Below are positions 22,027-32,132 of a stretch of 64,000 nt of DNA, in pieces. The notes under the pieces are model-generated. The model did no database searches, had not been told where the DNA came from, and saw only the letters and a list, made by a program, of their open reading frames with translations. The DNA is from a virus: IMG/VR virus record IMGVR_UViG_3300033984_000268, positions 24,359 through 88,358 of that record. One strand, 5' to 3'. The translations under genes were made by a program, and so were the position numbers. Within the stretch, counting starts at the first letter, position 1. Each line of letters starts with the position of its first letter.

Positions 22027-24888
22027 TTATCTATTTCTTTCAAGTTTAATTCCAGCTGCTTCTAAAGCGACCACATCTGCATCAGTTATATCATAAGCAC
22101 CGCCAAGGTCATATACTTTTCCACCATATTCAAATGTCGTAGGCCCACCCATAGCTGAAATAACTTCACTGTTCCATCCATCAAAACGCGGTGTATCAAT
22201 AGCTCCATAAGTATTACCCATGTTATTAACTTGGTCACCTCTGTTAATACCACCTTCGTTTTCACCCCATTGATTAAAATTACCAGCATCATTCATACCA
22301 GTACGAGTTGTATTCATTGCTGAATTCATTGCCATATTTTTATCTGGTGTATTTCTATACATTTGATCAGACCAATTGCCAAAGCGTTCCATACCATCAT
22401 TTGCAGCTTCATAAGCATCACCCCAACTTATTTTTAATTTACTTTTACCAGTAACTTTTCCTTTACCTGATTTAGCTGCTTGATTTGGATCAATAGTTAT
22501 ATTGTCATTTTTTTGCATACTTGCAGGCAATGTTGCATTAATTTTATTACCAGCTTCATCTACAACAGGTGCACCTGAATTCCAAACCATACTATTTGGA
22601 TTTGGTGCTAATCCTTCTACAGGAATCATTCCTGTTCCATCAATCGCTTTAGGAAGAAATCCGTATTCATTTTTATACGTCACGCCACCTAAAGCCATTT
22701 TTAAAACTTGAAGAGCATTTTGAATATCATTATCAGAAGGCCCACCCATAGCTTTTTGACCAGTATATGGATTTGCGGCATCTAATGCTTTTTGTCTTTC
22801 TTCTTCTGCTTTTACATCATCTAATTTTTTTTGATACTCATTAGCATTTTCAGTTGGTGTATCGTGAAAAGCTCTATATACACGTCCTTTTTGAGCATAC
22901 GCTTCATCTGCTTTAGTTAACACAGCCGCTTTATCTGTTTTTACTTTAGCTTCAGCCGCAGCAGTTGCAGCATCTGTTGCAGTTTTGATTTTAGCATTAG
23001 CATCAAACTGTGCAAAGTTTTGATAATCATTTGCAAATTTAGCACTAGGATGTTCTGCAGAAACTTTATTTACATCATTTGCAAAATAAGAACCAGCTAA
23101 AGCAGCACCAGTTGTTTTTCCTAACACACCATCAACAACTTTGAATTTATTATCAGTTTGATATTTTTTAATTCCGGTTGTAAGTGCATCATCCCAAACA
23201 CCAGTTTCAGGTAATTTTAATGTAGCTTGAATTGCTTTTACATCATCTGCAGGCAAAGGATTTTTTTGATCCCAATTTTGTGTACTCCAGGTGTCATGAT
23301 CAACTTTTGTTCTATCTACTTTATAATCTGCAAACGTACCTTTCATCGGATCATATTGCAAATTAGTATAATCATCTGTGTATTGTTTATATTTAGTATC
23401 TTCATCATTAGCTTGATCTGCTGTAATAAAGTTGTTTGGATTATACTTACTTGCTTGTAACGGATTACCCATTTTATCAAACTTCAATGTTTGATCACCT
23501 ACCTTTTTTTCAGTTATTCCTGGTGCAGTTCCTGGCGCAGCTGGTATTGAACCTGGCGCGTTTCCAGTATTACCTGCAGTACTCCAATCTAAATCAAATG
23601 CTACTTTCTGTCTACCGAAAATACCTTTCTTTGCTTCTCCATGGGTAACAGTAAATTTAGCATTAGGATCATTTGTCAATGGCATTCCGCTTGAATTAAC
23701 TTTCATATCACCATGATCCCATCCTGAATTACTCATAAGTCGTCCAAAAGGAGATGCTTGTAATTTAGCAAGGTTTTGTTGTTCAGGTGTATTATTAAAG
23801 TATTGAGGTTGACTTGCACCAGTAGTAGTAGTTGCAGCATCTTGTACAAACTTACCACCAATCCACTTTCCTGATGCACCCTCTGCTATTGAAGGTGCAG
23901 CATCCGCAACAAATTTTCCACCAATCCATTTACCAGAAGATCCTTCTGCAACTGGAGCAGTCCACTTTGAAGATAAATCTTTTATATTTAATTGCTTTGC
24001 AGCATCTTTTTCATTAGCATTATACTCGTACATTGCAACTTGATATTCAGCTGCTGTTTTATAATCATTTGGATTAGGACCACCGCCTGCAAATTTTGGC
24101 GCAGACTTTCCTTTTAATGATGGAAACTCATTTTCAAAATCATTAAGTAATGCATTCTTTTTAATGCTTTTTACAAAAGCAGCTTGTCTATCTTGAATAA
24201 AACTATTAGATGTAGGATCAACTTCAGGCATACCACCACCTAATGCTTTTTGTATTAAAGCACGAGCGTTACCACCAAAACGAGCAACTGGTGCTTGTTG
24301 TTGACCACCTTGTAATTGTTGTAAAACATAAGTACCAACTTGTTCATCAACGTCACCATTTTTAACAGCAGCCATTAATTCTTGTTGAACTTGTTCTGCA
24401 GTAGCTCCTTTTTCCATCATAGCTTGAACTTGTGCAGTCAGTTGATCCGCTTGCGTTTGCAAATCTGGAGCACCCCCTTGAGCCATACCTGGCATAGGTG
24501 GAGCACCTTGCTGTTGCTGTTGCATCATAGCCATTTCTTCAGGAGATGGTTGTCCACCTTGAGGTGCACCTTCTGCTGCTTCTTCTTGAGGATTAGATGC
24601 TTGACCTTCCATTTGCTCTTCACCTTGTCCTTGAGCTTGTTGACCACCTTGCATAGCTTGTTGAATAGCAGCTTGTGCTTCTTCAGGTTGCATACCCATT
24701 TGAGTAAATACTTGCATGATTGCTTCTGGTGGCATTTGTTCTTGTAACAATTTTTGAGCTACTTCAACAGGTTGTGCACCTTGCTGTAACATTTGCTGAA
24801 CCATTTGCATTACTTGTTGCATTTGTCCATCTTGACTTGCTTGACCTGCTTGAGGATTTGCTTGAGCGTTTGCTTCTGGATTTTCCAT
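22027..24888 (-). CDS. Virion protein with Gln-rich N-terminus and peptidoglycan-binding domain (953 aa)
   Basis: This is the first gene of the cargo operon, preceded by a terminator and a TTTTGTATATTA promoter-like box. The first 200 residues are extremely Gln-, Met- and Pro-rich and of low complexity. Residues about 310-350 hold two copies of an SGKWIGGKFV motif. Around residues 545-600 is a recognisable PG_binding_1-type repeat (pattern IQATLKLPETGVWDD ... GIKKYQ ... VDGVLGKTTGAAL), a fold that grips peptidoglycan. GG-containing linkers (ALGGG, AMGGPSD) are scattered through the rest. The wall-binding domain in a gene heading the ejection operon suggests help in crossing or anchoring to the host cell wall. 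No lytic catalytic motif is evident. The domain call is good; the exact role is inferred. Confidence 0.75.
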   Translation of the reverse strand: MENPEANAQANPQAGQASQDGQMQQVMQMVQQMLQQGAQPVEVAQKLLQEQMPPEAIMQVFTQMGMQPEEAQAAIQQAMQGGQQAQGQGEEQMEGQASNPQEEAAEGAPQGGQPSPEEMAMMQQQQQGAPPMPGMAQGGAPDLQTQADQLTAQVQAMMEKGATAEQVQQELMAAVKNGDVDEQVGTYVLQQLQGGQQQAPVARFGGNARALIQKALGGGMPEVDPTSNSFIQDRQAAFVKSIKKNALLNDFENEFPSLKGKSAPKFAGGGPNPNDYKTAAEYQVAMYEYNANEKDAAKQLNIKDLSSKWTAPVAEGSSGKWIGGKFVADAAPSIAEGASGKWIGGKFVQDAATTTTGASQPQYFNNTPEQQNLAKLQASPFGRLMSNSGWDHGDMKVNSSGMPLTNDPNAKFTVTHGEAKKGIFGRQKVAFDLDWSTAGNTGNAPGSIPAAPGTAPGITEKKVGDQTLKFDKMGNPLQASKYNPNNFITADQANDEDTKYKQYTDDYTNLQYDPMKGTFADYKVDRTKVDHDTWSTQNWDQKNPLPADDVKAIQATLKLPETGVWDDALTTGIKKYQTDNKFKVVDGVLGKTTGAALAGSYFANDVNKVSAEHPSAKFANDYQNFAQFDANAKIKTATDAATAAAEAKVKTDKAAVLTKADEAYAQKGRVYRAFHDTPTENANEYQKKLDDVKAEEERQKALDAANPYTGQKAMGGPSDNDIQNALQVLKMALGGVTYKNEYGFLPKAIDGTGMIPVEGLAPNPNSMVWNSGAPVVDEAGNKINATLPASMQKNDNITIDPNQAAKSGKGKVTGKSKLKISWGDAYEAANDGMERFGNWSDQMYRNTPDKNMAMNSAMNTTRTGMNDAGNFNQWGENEGGINRGDQVNNMGNTYGAIDTPRFDGWNSEVISAMGGPTTFEYGGKVYDLGGAYDITDADVVALEAAGIKLERNR

Positions 24889-24906
24889 GTTTATAAACTT
24901 ATATTT

Positions 24907-24918
24907 TAATATACAAAA
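24907..24918 (-). promoter_or_regulatory. Promoter-like box TTTTGTATATTA upstream of cargo operon
   Basis: Read on the minus strand, TTTTGTATATTA lies just downstream of the terminator of the muzzle gene and about 20 nt before the ATG at 24888. The identical 12-mer occurs at 45011 and 63055, and a variant at 51126. Each is in an intergenic gap at the head of a transcription unit. Repetition and placement suggest a phage promoter; no experiment supports it. Confidence 0.5.
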
Positions 24919-24925
24919 AATAATT

Positions 24926-24954
24926 AAGAAAAGGTAACTATAAAAAAGTTACCT
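24926..24954 (-). terminator. Intrinsic terminator after the muzzle gene
   Basis: On the minus strand an 8-bp stem, AGGTAACT/AGTTACCT, with a T-rich loop is followed by TTTTCTT. The stop codon of the 1664-residue gene lies inside the stem. It separates the tail-assembly unit from the cargo operon. Confidence 0.8.
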
Positions 24955-27900
24955 CTCCGATACTAATAAATTACCTAACGCTAAACTAACTAGCATTTCA
25001 ACATTTCCGCTTTTAATTTTACGCAATATAACTTTGTTTTCAAAGTGTCTGAATTTTTTTCGTTGCAGTTCATTTTTTTGATAATCTAAATTATTAATGT
25101 TTAGACTGCGAATATAACCATTCTCTTCTGTTTTCCATATAGTTTCATGTGCACCAGAAAATTCACCACGATCTTTAGTAATATCCCAGAACTGATTAAA
25201 ACGACATTTTTGTTCTTCTTTTGAATAAAGAATATCAATGTAATTCAAATGAACTTTTGGAAAGTTAACAATGTCCGCTAAACTGTTTTTTGGATTCAAT
25301 TTTAGTTTTAATAATCCTGAACATTGTTCCGAGTTATAAATTATAGCTTCATCAAAACCATGATCTAATACCTGATGACGATCAAAACAATTATTGTCAT
25401 AAATGAATGACTCTAAATAGAATTCAACATTACGTAAAGTAGATACAGCAAACTTACTATTCATTTGGAACTCTACTTCAAATGGATAATCTACGCCATA
25501 GAAATTACAATAACTTTGACAAGTTGTATTATGTTTCCATATACTTCCTTTCTTTGTTGTTAAGAATGAATTTCTACCAGTAAATGATAAATCTGGATGC
25601 CAGTCATGATATGAAATAAACTCGGCTGCTTTTGGATCAAATGAAAGTGTCCACGAACATTCTTTAAAGTACATTGGATCTTGAACGGTTGTTGGATATT
25701 TACCATTCACTAAAAAATTTCCTTTACCTACATATACAATTGTCGTTCCTGTAGGAAGATCTTTTCTCAAATGGTAATCTTTCTTACAGAAGTACAGTAA
25801 CATATACTCGTTATCATACGTAGTTTGACATCCAATTCCAGCTACAGGATTATCATTAAGATCATACGTAGGGAAATCTTCTAATAACTTATATGGTAAA
25901 TATAAATTCAACCAGAACTTATTGTTTTTTAATGAAATTTCTTTCAATCCACCAGCGTATGAAAATATCTTACCTTGATTTAAGTTAATCCAATATAAAC
26001 CAAATGGTGTATTAACTACAGACAATCTACTTTGACATGATCCGTATTCCATTGATTTATCTGCATTAACAATATTTTGAATATCACGTGCAAGTAATGA
26101 ACCATCTCCAATAGTTAATTCATCACCATTAGAAGTTTGTAATGTATTAACACCAGGCAATCTTCCAGGAGCTGTATTATTAAATAAAATTAATGCACCT
26201 GTTTGATCAATAGCTTTTATTGCAACTATTTCACTTTTAAAATCTTTATTATTTAATGGAAGGAATACACTCCAGTTATCAGCTTTGTATTCTGTTAACT
26301 GCGGTAACGACCATAACAATCTACGTGGCCTGTATGTATAACAGGATGAATACAATAGCGGATCATAATCATTTAATTGAATAGTGTTCCATGAAAATTT
26401 AGTAAAAGGTAAATATGAAACAGCAAGACTTCTATCCATTTTATAATAGTTGTCTGTTTTAATAATGTTCATGTCAAAAATTGTTTTCAAATCAGAAACA
26501 ATTGGATAATGTTTTTGAACAACTAAATCACCATAATCTCTATAATCTAAATTGTATTCAGACTCACAATAAAAATCTTTTACACCTGAATTAAATAAAT
26601 AGATGTATGCATTTTTAACTACTAGCCAACCACGAGGACCAGGTACTCTATCAAAACAATGTTTATCAGATGGTGTTACAATACTATTCCAAAATGAAGT
26701 AACAGTATTTCCATCAACAGCAGCATAAATTGCATTCGGTAAACTTTGAATAAACTCACCAAAATCAAATGGTTCGGTGTCCATCCAGAAAGCTGTACTC
26801 TCAAACATCTGATAATTTTTATAATTAAATTCAGCACCATCCGGTTCGCCATTTAACCATCTTTGAAAATAAAAGAATGTATTTTTTTCAGAATATCTTC
26901 CAATGTATGTATCACCACCAAAAATTATTCCTGTAGATGTATTAAAAATAGTAACTCCTCCTTGTTGTATGTAAGCATCAGTGTAATTGCTTTGTGTTGG
27001 TAATTGTTTAACACCAAACAGTTGACTATACTGATTTCTTAATCTTGTTTTGATAGCAGTATAGTGTGATGATGCCGCGCGCGCGTATGTATTAAATACA
27101 CCGCCTGATGTAAGAGATGATGCTTTTTGTCCACGCGATGTATCAAGAATAGTTGGATTATCTATTAATTGATTAGTATTTAATACAACCATCTCTTGAC
27201 GGTTTAAATGATTTATGACATGTGTAGTTAAAAAATCATGGACACCATCATTAAGGTATCTAATAGTGCCAATATCCTTTCTTCTGTTAGTTGCTTTAGG
27301 ACTAGCGAAATTTTCATAACCACACACCGCTTGAAATTGTAATGCATGTTGTCTATATTTATTTAAAGCTTTGACCATTGTTAACAATGCATCTGCTCCT
27401 TCACCTGTATAATGTGTAAACATTTGTATTGCTGAAACAGCGCGTAATAAACCAGGACTACGATTTTGATCTTTATAAGTTATAGTTTGATTACCTGAAT
27501 TTACCGCAGATCCTGAAACAGCACCAGCAATCTGACCAACTAATTTTTTAGCAAAGTTTACATCATAGTTAGCAGACAAAAACCCCCAAGATTGACCAGT
27601 GATACCATCAAGAAATGAAGTCACATTTTCAGCAAGATTAAGTCCAGCTTCGGCACCAATAGAAATACCTGCTGTAATTTTACCTGCAACTACACCTACT
27701 GCATTTGTTGATGTACCAATAGTTACTGGTGCTTGATCAAAATATTGATTACCACTCCATTCAACATCTTTTGTACCATTAATTTTACTAATAGCAAATC
27801 CAATACCGTAAATTATTCCTATACCAAAAGCAAGATCTGTTACAAATTTATGTTTAGGATGATTACGAGGTTCTACAAAAGAACCATTAGAAATACCCCA

Positions 27901-29943
27901 TTGTTCACCATAAATTTTTAATTCATCATCAACCAAAAATGGTTTTGAAAACATTGTATCTGGTGAATGAAATGTAAATTTATCTTTTACATATCGATTA
28001 TTCGGAACATAGTTTTTAATATTTCCTTCTGCACCAAAAACAACATTCTCATACGATGTGTTAACAGGATTGCCTGAACCATCTTTTCCTATAGAAATAA
28101 AAGGATCTGGTGTCAAATCATTGAATGGATAATTAGCATATAATCCAGTACGAGAAGAACCGTTTAAAACTTTTGGTATATCATACTCAAACATGTTATT
28201 AATTAGTCCTTTGTACAATACAGTTTTATTTCCATTACGACTTCCACGTAAAATTTCATAACCAACAATGTTTTTAATTGGTACACCGTTATTATCTACA
28301 GGCGGCCTAACATTTTTAAATGCAACACCCATTACACGAATAGTTCTTGTACCACTTTTGTAATGATTAGTTAAATCATTAAAACCAATTCCAATTGTAT
28401 TTTCTGGAAATTTATGATGTCTAATTGGTTTACCACATAAATCAAACTTAGAACTTCCAACATCTGACCACGTGTGTGCTGAAGAGTTCCATCTTGATGG
28501 ATGTTTATCATCATAAAATTCCGATGACTCATGGTAACCCATTCTACCTTCAGCAACTAAAGTACCACCATCATCTGTAGGTACACCTAAAAAAGCTGTA
28601 ACCCATGCGGTATTGTAAACCTCAAATACTTTTGGACTATATCCAGATTCAATAATATTTGGTGTAGCTGGACACACAGCGTTTTCTAATAACGAACTAC
28701 CTGCAGATGAAGAATCGGATGGTAATATATAATTACTTGCAGCACGTCCAGGAATATGGTATGAACTTGTTTTATCACCTGTATTGTAAATCCATCGAAT
28801 AAAGAAAGGATAATTCTCATCTCGCATGTATCCTACATTTGTTCCACCATTTTTATAATAAGTATCAGGATACTCTACTAATTGCCAAAAAGATTCTATT
28901 TGGTTTGCTAATGGTTGGTAATTAAAATCAAATTTTTCTGTAGGACCGACGCGCATTAAGTAATTACCATTTTCATAAATAGCATCAGACTTATCAGGAA
29001 CAGCTGTAACTAAAAAAAGTTCTTTTTCATCTGGTACATCTGGTAATTCTGGTGATAAAAAATCAATTGTAATAAAAGTTTGGTTTGTACTATATTGACC
29101 AAAGATTTTTGATATAGTTTTATCCGCTATAGTAGATGTAACTACAACTTCATATTGTTCAAATCTTGTATCAAGATCAGATAAAGTTAATTCTAAAGCA
29201 CTGTTTACATTTTCATGTGTGTACAATGAAACTACATTTGACATTACACAATAATCTGTTTTCTTTAATCCATTAACCAAATAATAAATCTGAAAAAAGT
29301 AACTTCCGTTTTTAATGCTTCCTGAACTAGGACCTTTCTTTATTTTTAATTTTGGCGTTTTAATAAATGATTCTAATCTAATCTTATCGCAATCTAAAAT
29401 TTTGCGTCCTAAAGCGTCTAGTTTATCAACACATGTAATACATCCACCAGGTAAAGAACCATTGCTGTCAGTACATACCTGCACCCATGGAATATTTTGA
29501 ATATCCATAGTTCTATCAGCATTTAAACCATCAGCCCAATATGCTTTAAATGAACAATCAAAGGTAGGTCTTACAACACCTTTTATTAAATTAGTTTGTT
29601 TAAATGCAAGACATCCATTATTTACCAATCTTGTATATGTACATGTACCTTCTACAAACCTTCCAATTTCTGATTGAAAGTTATTCGTAGAAAATATCAA
29701 CCATTCATCATTCACAATATGCAATGCACCAATAATAGTATATGGAGCTTCATCACATCTTATGTTAGAAAACTCATTACTTAATTTTCCTAAATCTCCT
29801 TTGTGTGAATTGTTAATAGCGTTACGAGCATACGTCCATGCATTTTCAGGTAGATGGAAATCATTAATGTCCGATACAAATCCAGATTCAAAAGTTTGAG
29901 ATTCTTGACTTGATTGATTTATTTTTCTTTGTTTCTTTGCCAT
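24949..29943 (-). CDS. Tail stabilisation / muzzle protein, P22 gp10-like (1664 aa)
   Basis: This very large tail protein starts MAKKQRKINQ. The N-terminal segment ESGFVSDINDFHLPENAW, followed by ARNA and LSNEFSN, matches the signature of phage gp10-like stabilisation proteins (a 'loaded with N, D, then ArN...NE.G' pattern). It continues with WLIFSTN-type beta strands expected of a propeller. In crAss-like phages this gene is conserved and its product closes the tail as the muzzle or nozzle. At 1664 residues it is longer than P22 gp10 (about 470), as is usual in crAss-like phages. It is the last gene of a unit with three smaller genes, two of them adaptor-like, and ends in a terminator. Family assignment is from pattern recognition; the tail-tip role is family knowledge. 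Confidence 0.8.
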   Translation of the reverse strand: MAKKQRKINQSSQESQTFESGFVSDINDFHLPENAWTYARNAINNSHKGDLGKLSNEFSNIRCDEAPYTIIGALHIVNDEWLIFSTNNFQSEIGRFVEGTCTYTRLVNNGCLAFKQTNLIKGVVRPTFDCSFKAYWADGLNADRTMDIQNIPWVQVCTDSNGSLPGGCITCVDKLDALGRKILDCDKIRLESFIKTPKLKIKKGPSSGSIKNGSYFFQIYYLVNGLKKTDYCVMSNVVSLYTHENVNSALELTLSDLDTRFEQYEVVVTSTIADKTISKIFGQYSTNQTFITIDFLSPELPDVPDEKELFLVTAVPDKSDAIYENGNYLMRVGPTEKFDFNYQPLANQIESFWQLVEYPDTYYKNGGTNVGYMRDENYPFFIRWIYNTGDKTSSYHIPGRAASNYILPSDSSSAGSSLLENAVCPATPNIIESGYSPKVFEVYNTAWVTAFLGVPTDDGGTLVAEGRMGYHESSEFYDDKHPSRWNSSAHTWSDVGSSKFDLCGKPIRHHKFPENTIGIGFNDLTNHYKSGTRTIRVMGVAFKNVRPPVDNNGVPIKNIVGYEILRGSRNGNKTVLYKGLINNMFEYDIPKVLNGSSRTGLYANYPFNDLTPDPFISIGKDGSGNPVNTSYENVVFGAEGNIKNYVPNNRYVKDKFTFHSPDTMFSKPFLVDDELKIYGEQWGISNGSFVEPRNHPKHKFVTDLAFGIGIIYGIGFAISKINGTKDVEWSGNQYFDQAPVTIGTSTNAVGVVAGKITAGISIGAEAGLNLAENVTSFLDGITGQSWGFLSANYDVNFAKKLVGQIAGAVSGSAVNSGNQTITYKDQNRSPGLLRAVSAIQMFTHYTGEGADALLTMVKALNKYRQHALQFQAVCGYENFASPKATNRRKDIGTIRYLNDGVHDFLTTHVINHLNRQEMVVLNTNQLIDNPTILDTSRGQKASSLTSGGVFNTYARAASSHYTAIKTRLRNQYSQLFGVKQLPTQSNYTDAYIQQGGVTIFNTSTGIIFGGDTYIGRYSEKNTFFYFQRWLNGEPDGAEFNYKNYQMFESTAFWMDTEPFDFGEFIQSLPNAIYAAVDGNTVTSFWNSIVTPSDKHCFDRVPGPRGWLVVKNAYIYLFNSGVKDFYCESEYNLDYRDYGDLVVQKHYPIVSDLKTIFDMNIIKTDNYYKMDRSLAVSYLPFTKFSWNTIQLNDYDPLLYSSCYTYRPRRLLWSLPQLTEYKADNWSVFLPLNNKDFKSEIVAIKAIDQTGALILFNNTAPGRLPGVNTLQTSNGDELTIGDGSLLARDIQNIVNADKSMEYGSCQSRLSVVNTPFGLYWINLNQGKIFSYAGGLKEISLKNNKFWLNLYLPYKLLEDFPTYDLNDNPVAGIGCQTTYDNEYMLLYFCKKDYHLRKDLPTGTTIVYVGKGNFLVNGKYPTTVQDPMYFKECSWTLSFDPKAAEFISYHDWHPDLSFTGRNSFLTTKKGSIWKHNTTCQSYCNFYGVDYPFEVEFQMNSKFAVSTLRNVEFYLESFIYDNNCFDRHQVLDHGFDEAIIYNSEQCSGLLKLKLNPKNSLADIVNFPKVHLNYIDILYSKEEQKCRFNQFWDITKDRGEFSGAHETIWKTEENGYIRSLNINNLDYQKNELQRKKFRHFENKVILRKIKSGNVEMLVSLALGNLLVSER

Positions 29944-29945
29944 CT

Positions 29946-30887
29946 TTAATAACTTTTAAACATGTTCCAATAATTATGATATTGAGCTTTACGATTAGTT
30001 TCCCATATCTTTCTTAACTCTCCAAAGTCTGGTGTATTAACTAATGTATTTGCATTGTTACGAGCAGCTTTAAATCTTTGTTCAACAATTTGAAATTGCA
30101 TTTGTGTAACTGCTTCACCATTCATAACAGCATTTTCAAGCACACGTTGTTTGATTGCATACTCATAATACTCATTCAACATATCATGATCAGGAACCAA
30201 TAAGTTTCCTTCATCATCTTCAAGCATTCCTTGATAGTTCAAATACAATTTTCCTGTAGGAAAAGAAGTGTAAAGAAATCCATTTTTAATATACGCTGTT
30301 GTGCTAGACATCCATTTTTTATTTGGACAATCTAAATCAACTACATTTCCATTATCAACAATTTTTATTGCATGAAATTCAGTCCATGTTCTTGTTTCAT
30401 ATTTAAGTTTTTGAACAAGCATCATTGATTGACCTGTGCAACTTAATGTTACAGAACAAGAAGTATTGCAACCACATGTTTGTGGAACTTGTCCACATGA
30501 ATTACACAGACCTGCTTGAGGATTAACAACTGGTTGTGCACATATATGAACTTCACCTGGGGGTGGTGTGTATAATCCGCCTACAGGAATGTATTCAGTG
30601 TGTGTTCCTTGAATTACAGGCTCTGTTACTTTATGATGACTTATTACCAAAGCAAAATTTAATACATTAAAATTGTTTGGAAGTTTTGCTTTTCCTTTTT
30701 CAATTTCAAGCACTGTTTCATGTGTTTTAAAAACCTTTAACCCAAGGTCGTAATTAACACGCTTTGCAATTTTAATAAATTCTTGAGGATTGATTAAACC
30801 ATCTAAATCAAAATTTCTAAAATCAGTTTGAATCTCTGCCAATAACTGGTCGTAAGTTCTATACTTTAACTCTGTGTGTGCTGCCAT
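29946..30887 (-). CDS. Tail adaptor/ring-type structural protein with Cys-rich insertion (313 aa)
   Basis: This 313-residue protein ends 2 nt before the muzzle gene and begins 1 nt after the stop of the 221-residue gene. The N-terminus (TYDQLLAEIQTDFRNFD, then VNYDLGLKVFKTHETVLEI) is helical, as in connector proteins. About residues 115-155 form a Cys-rich insertion with C..CNSCGQ....CGCNTSC...C spacing that could bind zinc or form disulfides. The conserved position between ring-like proteins and the muzzle in crAss-like genomes suggests it is one of the stacked tail-ring proteins. The ring assignment is inference from synteny; the Cys-rich insertion is seen directly. Confidence 0.65.
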   Translation of the reverse strand: MAAHTELKYRTYDQLLAEIQTDFRNFDLDGLINPQEFIKIAKRVNYDLGLKVFKTHETVLEIEKGKAKLPNNFNVLNFALVISHHKVTEPVIQGTHTEYIPVGGLYTPPPGEVHICAQPVVNPQAGLCNSCGQVPQTCGCNTSCSVTLSCTGQSMMLVQKLKYETRTWTEFHAIKIVDNGNVVDLDCPNKKWMSSTTAYIKNGFLYTSFPTGKLYLNYQGMLEDDEGNLLVPDHDMLNEYYEYAIKQRVLENAVMNGEAVTQMQFQIVEQRFKAARNNANTLVNTPDFGELRKIWETNRKAQYHNYWNMFKSY

Positions 30888-30888
30888 T

Positions 30889-31554
30889 TTATCTGATTAT
30901 GTTTTGTTTATCATCTGATTGATCTACTGGAATTTTTGCCAATGTCATTAATTCTTGTGTACTCATTTGTTCCATTTCTGCAAATAAATAATCTGGAAGA
31001 TTAAATGCTTTTTCTTGCATGATTGTGCAATCATCTTTATCACAATATCCATCTAACGAATCTTCCCACATTGCTTCAACCATTACAGCTTCCCATTCAA
31101 TATCTGGAAAATATAAATACCCATTATTAAACCAAAAATAATTAGTCTTGTTGTATTTAAAATTAGTTGAACGAACCATAGCAACATAAACAGTTGATGA
31201 AACTTGTTGAAACGTATCACTAAAATCTATTGGTCCTATGTTTCTAAAAATTGGTCCGTTGCTTCCGCTAAATACTTTTGGTAGTTTTTCTTTTGTTCTT
31301 CGAATTGTACAACCAGTTTTAATACCAGCGCAGTTTGCTTCAATTTTATCAACTTCAATTAATTCAACAAAAGGAAGTGTTTCAAATAAAGAATCATAAA
31401 CCATAAGTTTACGTTCATTATCCTGTCTTCGAATTAATGCTTTAGAGTACTTTAAAAGTATATTGTATATCAAACGATCTGTAAGAAATGCATCTTCATT
31501 TACCGCTTTAAATACGTTTCTTATTCTGGACGTTGCTTCTTGTATTGTTGTCAT
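30889..31554 (-). CDS. Tail adaptor/ring-type structural protein (221 aa)
   Basis: This 221-residue protein, starting MTTIQEATSRIRN, has a helical N-terminus containing DAFLTDRLIYNILLKYSKAL, then a beta-rich middle and an acidic C-terminus. That layout is typical of head-tail connector or tail-tube-ring proteins of podoviruses. It is the second gene of the tail-assembly unit and is directly followed by the 313-residue gene. Four or five cysteines (CAGIKTGC, CDKDDC) are paired. It probably forms part of the tail ring stack in crAss-like phages; I cannot say which ring. Confidence 0.6.
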   Translation of the reverse strand: MTTIQEATSRIRNVFKAVNEDAFLTDRLIYNILLKYSKALIRRQDNERKLMVYDSLFETLPFVELIEVDKIEANCAGIKTGCTIRRTKEKLPKVFSGSNGPIFRNIGPIDFSDTFQQVSSTVYVAMVRSTNFKYNKTNYFWFNNGYLYFPDIEWEAVMVEAMWEDSLDGYCDKDDCTIMQEKAFNLPDYLFAEMEQMSTQELMTLAKIPVDQSDDKQNIIR

Positions 31555-31563
31555 AATACTTAT

Positions 31564-32043
31564 TTAAAAATTGTAACTCAATGTTAAACACCGTTGCCAA
31601 TGTTTTCTGAAATACTTACTTGCTGTTCTTTTAAATTCAAGTACCGGAGTAAATGAAAATAAGTTATTATTCTTTATTACATTTCGAACTGAACCGGTGG
31701 AATAAACAATTCTCATGTAGTGTCCATCTGTTTCCCAATTCTTATGATATACTGTTATCCCAACTTCTTTAGAACGCTTGTAATCTACTAATTTCTTTTT
31801 TGGTTTACCTGCATTATTAATACAAATCATACCTATGTTTTCTGGAAGCACTACACCATAAGTATTATTCATAGTTTCTGCTACCATATTTTTATTAAAT
31901 GTTCTTGCAATCTTTATTAAATCATGCATGGTAATATCACTATATTCAGGATGCAATTTTTTAAATTCTTTAACTTCTGCATACTCAATTACTTTTCCTT
32001 TTTGTTCTGTTACCCTTGCTTTTTTTAAATCTGGTATTTGCAT
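31564..32043 (-). CDS. Conserved crAss-like structural-block protein (159 aa)
   Basis: This 159-residue basic protein is the first gene of the tail-assembly unit, behind two terminators and a TAnnTTTG box. The C-terminal half, with TDGHYMRIVYSTGSVRN, then NNLFSFTP and FKRTASKYFRKHW, resembles a small protein family that recurs in crAss-like tail modules and whose function I do not know. No membrane segment, signal peptide or catalytic motif is seen. A minor tail or assembly role is inferred from position only. Confidence 0.6.
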   Translation of the reverse strand: MQIPDLKKARVTEQKGKVIEYAEVKEFKKLHPEYSDITMHDLIKIARTFNKNMVAETMNNTYGVVLPENIGMICINNAGKPKKKLVDYKRSKEVGITVYHKNWETDGHYMRIVYSTGSVRNVIKNNNLFSFTPVLEFKRTASKYFRKHWQRCLTLSYNF

Positions 32044-32068
32044 AACTTATAATATAAGAATTTTAAGT

Positions 32069-32076
32069 CAAAAATA
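32069..32076 (-). promoter_or_regulatory. TAnnTTTG promoter-like box (TATTTTTG)
   Basis: On the minus strand TATTTTTG matches the Bacteroidota -7 consensus TAnnTTTG. It sits between two terminators and the ATG at 32043. A clear -33 TTTG at the expected distance is not visible. Confidence 0.45.
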
Positions 32077-32090
32077 CAAATTAAAAAGCA

Positions 32091-32118
32091 AAAAGAAACC
32101 CTCTATTGCTAGAGGGTT
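32091..32118 (-). terminator. Intrinsic terminator, second of a tandem pair
   Basis: On the minus strand, AACCCTCTA/TAGAGGGTT is a perfect 9-bp stem with a GCAA tetraloop, followed by TCTTTTT. It backs up the terminator at 32133, fully separating the fibre module from the tail-assembly unit. Confidence 0.9.
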
Positions 32119-32132
32119 CAAATACAAAGAGT

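Noticed and set aside
22026-22043. Six-codon longer start of the 725-residue gene at 22043
   Set aside because: It needs a TTG codon inside the upstream gene; the ATG at 22025, 1 nt after the upstream stop, matches the usual junction.
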